A stretch of DNA of 16,221 nucleotides from Capillimicrobium sp035565675. GTDB lineage: Bacteria; Actinomycetota; Thermoleophilia; Solirubrobacterales; Solirubrobacteraceae. Below the pieces are notes generated by a model that saw nothing but the letters and a program-made list of their open reading frames with translations, was not told the DNA's origin and did not search any database. The position numbers and the translations under genes are program-made. Positions within the stretch are counted from its first letter, which is position 1. Every line of letters starts with the position of its first letter. Location: the NCBI GenBank assembly GCA_035565675.1, contig DATMSA010000204.1, forward strand, positions 1 to 16,221, read 5' to 3'. Of this stretch, positions 14,494 through 16,221 are shown one piece after another.

Positions 14494-15429
14494 CTACTCG
14501 GCGCGCCGCACGCAGCGGAACCCGATGTGGCTGGTGGAGGTGTCGATCGCCTCCCCCTGGCGGGCGGCCGGGCGATAGCGCAGGCAGTAGTTGGGGGCGC
14601 ACAGGTGCGAGCCGCCCTTGATCACCTTGCGCGGGATGTCCGCGCCCGGCTCCCCGAACGCGTAGCTGGCGTCGGGCGAGGTCACGCGCGGGTTGTGCGG
14701 GACGCAGCAGGGGCTGCGCGCCTCGTACGGATGGCGCGGCGTGTAGTAGTCGTCGGTCCACTCCCAGACGTTGCCGGTGACGTCGTAGAGGCCGTAGCCG
14801 TTGGGCGGGAAGCTGCCGACCGGCGACGTGCCCTCCCAGCCGTCGGCGCCGGTGTTCTCCCACGGGAACTCGCCCTGCCAGGTGTTGGCCATCAGCCGCC
14901 CGCCGGGCATGGGCTCGTCGCCCCACGCATACGTGGCGCCGTCGAGGCCGCCGCGGGCGGCGTACTCCCACTCGGCCTCGGTCGGCAGCGCCTTGCCGGC
15001 CCAGGCGGCGTAGGCGGCGGCGTCCTCGTGGGCGACGTGCGTCACCGGATGGTCCTCGCGGCCGACCGTGTCGCTGCCCGGGCCGGCCGGGGCGCGCCAG
15101 CTCGCGCCGGGGACGTAGGCCCACCACTGCGTGTAGTCGGCCAGCGACACCCGGTGCGGCGCGCGCTGGAACACGACCGAGCCGGGCTTCAGGAGATCGG
15201 GGTCGGCGCCGGGGAAGTCGGCCGGATCGAGCGGCCGCTCGGCGACGGTGACGTGCCCGGTCTCCTCGACGAAGCGAGCGAACTGCGCGACGGTCACCGG
15301 CGCGGCATCGATCCAGAAGCCGTCGACGGCGACCGTGTGCACCGGCGCCTCCTCCGGATAGAAGCGGTCGCAGCCCATCCGGAAGACGCCGCCGTCGATC
15401 CACACCATGTCCTCGTGCCGGTCCGTCAT
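14494..15429 (-). CDS. Formylglycine-generating enzyme (sulfatase-modifying factor) with both catalytic cysteines
   Basis: A 311-aa FGE-sulfatase domain protein. FGE is a copper-dependent, oxygen-using enzyme that converts the Cys of CxPxR in type I sulfatases to formylglycine, which those sulfatases need for activity. The sequence follows authentic FGEs rather than looser SUMF-like domains: MVWIDGGVFRMG (8-19), HPVTHVAHEDAAAYAAWAG (127-145), LPTEAEWEYAARGG (148-161), GEFPWENTGADGWEGTSPVG (186-205), PPNGYGLYDVTGNVWEWTDD (208-227), CCVPHNPR (241-248), KGGSHLCAPNYCLRYRPAAR (271-290) and HIGFRC (301-306). Cys277 and Cys282 match the copper-binding pair of SUMF1 and Streptomyces FGE. No signal peptide is seen, so it is cytoplasmic. 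The start is MTDRHEDMVWIDGG at 15429; Met8 is an alternative. No sulfatase gene is in the window. Confidence 0.93.
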   Translation of the reverse strand: MTDRHEDMVWIDGGVFRMGCDRFYPEEAPVHTVAVDGFWIDAAPVTVAQFARFVEETGHVTVAERPLDPADFPGADPDLLKPGSVVFQRAPHRVSLADYTQWWAYVPGASWRAPAGPGSDTVGREDHPVTHVAHEDAAAYAAWAGKALPTEAEWEYAARGGLDGATYAWGDEPMPGGRLMANTWQGEFPWENTGADGWEGTSPVGSFPPNGYGLYDVTGNVWEWTDDYYTPRHPYEARSPCCVPHNPRVTSPDASYAFGEPGADIPRKVIKGGSHLCAPNYCLRYRPAARQGEAIDTSTSHIGFRCVRRAE

Positions 15430-15455
15430 GTCCTGCCATGATCGCGAAACCCGAC

Positions 15456-15462
15456 GAGAGGA
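15456..15462 (+). promoter_or_regulatory. Shine-Dalgarno sequence GAGAGGA for the DUF1269 gene
   Basis: GAGAGGA ends 6 nt before the GTG at 15469 and decides that start. It is the clearest Shine-Dalgarno sequence in the window. A weak -10-like CATGAT (15437-15442) lies upstream on the plus strand and overlaps a weak GATCAT (15443-15438) serving the divergent FGE gene. Confidence 0.7.
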
Positions 15463-15468
15463 CCGGAT

Positions 15469-15966
15469 GTGAGCGAGCTGATCGCGATCGCCTACGAGGA
15501 CGTCGACACCGCCCGGACCGTCGCCGACAACGTCGGCGAGGCGGTCCGCCAGGACCTCATCGACCTGGAGGACATGGTCGTCGTCGAGCACGATCGCGGT
15601 GGCCGCGTGCGCGTGCACCAGCCGTCGATGGCGGCGGTCGGGGCGGCCGGCGGGGCGCTGTGGGGCGGCGTGATCGGCATGCTGTTCCTGCAGCCGCTGC
15701 TGGGCGCCGCGATCGGCGCCGCCGCGGGCGGCGCGGCGGGCGCGCTGACCGACCCGGGCGTCGACGACGACTTCCTGCGCGAGCTCGGCGAGCAGCTCCA
15801 GCCGGGCACCGCCGCGCTGATCCTCCTCGTCAAGAAGGCGGAGGCCGACGCGCTGCTGTCGCGGGTGCGGATCCCCGGGCGCGTCATCCAGTCGTCGCTG
15901 ACCGCGGAGGACCAGCAGCGCGTGCAGGCCGCGCTCGACGCCGCCCGCCAGGCGCCGCCCACCTGA
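15469..15966 (+). CDS. DUF1269 membrane protein with glycine-zipper hairpin
   Basis: A 165-aa protein of the DUF1269 family, function unknown. An N-terminal soluble part of about 50 residues (MSELIAIAYEDVDTARTVAD, then IDLEDMVVVEHD) precedes a glycine-rich membrane hairpin at about 54-93 (GAAGGALWGGVIGMLF and AAIGAAAGGAAGA). The family-typical TDPGVDDDFLRELGEQLQPGTAALILLV follows at 94-121. The C-terminal 45 residues are helical and polar. The GTG start is set by the Shine-Dalgarno sequence GAGAGGA. It is divergent from the FGE gene across 39 bp, with nothing else linking the two in function. A long inverted repeat begins 5 bp after its stop. Confidence 0.85.
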   Translation: MSELIAIAYEDVDTARTVADNVGEAVRQDLIDLEDMVVVEHDRGGRVRVHQPSMAAVGAAGGALWGGVIGMLFLQPLLGAAIGAAAGGAAGALTDPGVDDDFLRELGEQLQPGTAALILLVKKAEADALLSRVRIPGRVIQSSLTAEDQQRVQAALDAARQAPPT

Positions 15967-16221
15967 CCGTCGTTGTCAGATCCACGCCGCTATTCGAGTG
16001 TGATCCGACAACGGTGCGCGCGGCGGCGCGTGGCGAACGGCATCATCGAAGCGCATGGGCGGTTGCCCGACCCGCGTCCGCGCGTCAGACCCTATGGGCG
16101 TCCGGCCCGCGTGAGATAGGTGGCCGGCGGGCCTGCGCAGCGAAGTTCGTGGGCTTGACTGGCCGTCGCATCGGTTCGGGCCGCTGCGGCGGATAACCAC
16201 ATCGATGGAGGCCGCCGGCCA
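15967..16221. other. Right-edge region without a recognisable gene (255 bp)
   Basis: This stretch is less GC-rich than the rest and shows no frame with GC-biased third positions. A 74-codon minus-strand frame (15976-16200, open to the window edge) and short plus-strand frames have Arg/Ser/Pro-rich translations typical of non-coding GC-rich DNA, and none is recognisable. It contains the inverted repeat at 15971-16013. A plus-strand ATG at 16205 (MEAAG..) runs off the end and may start the next gene, with TTGACT at 16155-16160 as an isolated -35-like hexamer, but a matching -10 is not clear. Treat it as intergenic or a possible promoter region. Confidence 0.4.
15971..16013. repeat. Imperfect 12-bp inverted repeat (19-nt loop) just downstream of the DUF1269 gene
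   Basis: CGTTGTCAGATC (15971-15982) is mirrored by GATCCGACAACG (16002-16013), matching 11 of 12 bases around a 19-nt spacer. In a minus-strand RNA the single mismatch becomes a G:U pair, so the stem would be fully paired. It lies 4 bp after the DUF1269 stop and could be a hairpin terminator without a U-tract or an operator for a gene to the right. The arms have mixed composition, so chance is less likely than for all-GC palindromes. Confidence 0.5.

Noticed and set aside
15976..16200. A minus-strand frame of 74 codons at the right edge, possibly a small protein.
   Set aside because: Arg/Pro/Ser/His-rich translation, no GC bias at third positions, GTG start without Shine-Dalgarno or -10 sequence. 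Not supported as a gene.
16121..16221. TGGCCGGC and GCCGGCCA inverted copies near the right edge as possible mobile-element ends.
   Set aside because: Eight all-GC-rich bases about 85 bp apart are expected by chance in this composition; no transposase or target duplication seen.

Overview
The window is GC-rich chromosomal DNA (roughly three-quarters G+C by eye) with strongly GC-biased third codon positions. The best taxonomic guess is an actinobacterium of the Thermoleophilia/Solirubrobacterales (Conexibacter/Solirubrobacter-like). The reasons are the gene content, and the Arg/Val-rich beta-strand tails on two secreted proteins, a style common in that group. No rRNA, tRNA, CRISPR array, transposase, phage gene or plasmid function was seen. 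It looks like ordinary core or flexible-core genome rather than an island.

The window holds 15 protein genes with almost no spare DNA. Left block (1-5371): a 5'-partial HrpA-type DEAH helicase, a flippase-like (LPG-synthase TM/UPF0104) membrane protein and a zinc-free quinone oxidoreductase, all on the minus strand. The last of these is divergent across only 18 bp from a classical SDR dehydrogenase. Middle block (5381-10995): an unrecognised 149-aa protein, a YaaA/DUF328 protein, an HSDL2-like SDR, a Tat-exported PhoX/DUF839 protein, a saccharopine-dehydrogenase-like (trans-acting enoyl reductase-like) protein and a cupin. Right block (10946-15966): a DUF1295 membrane protein, a secreted SGNH/GDSL hydrolase, an acyltransferase-3 membrane protein, a genuine formylglycine-generating enzyme and a DUF1269 membrane protein. 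The final 255 bp (15967-16221) have no convincing gene and contain one long inverted repeat.

The genes switch strand 9 times in 14 junctions, so there is little room for operons. Most starts lack a Shine-Dalgarno sequence. Many instead have a TAnnnT hexamer (an actinobacterial -10 element) only 6-12 nt upstream, which points to leaderless or very short-leader mRNAs transcribed gene by gene. Two divergent pairs seem to fire from overlapping, symmetric -10 elements, and two convergent pairs overlap tail-to-tail by 50 and 54 bp.

Functionally there is a loose theme of lipid/acyl redox chemistry (two SDRs, a quinone oxidoreductase, an enoyl-reductase-like protein, a DUF1295 reductase-like protein) and envelope or secreted-product chemistry (SGNH esterase, acyltransferase, PhoX-like phosphatase, FGE). 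No defined pathway can be read from the order. I found no clear previously undescribed multi-gene system; the transcription-start architecture is the most interesting signal.
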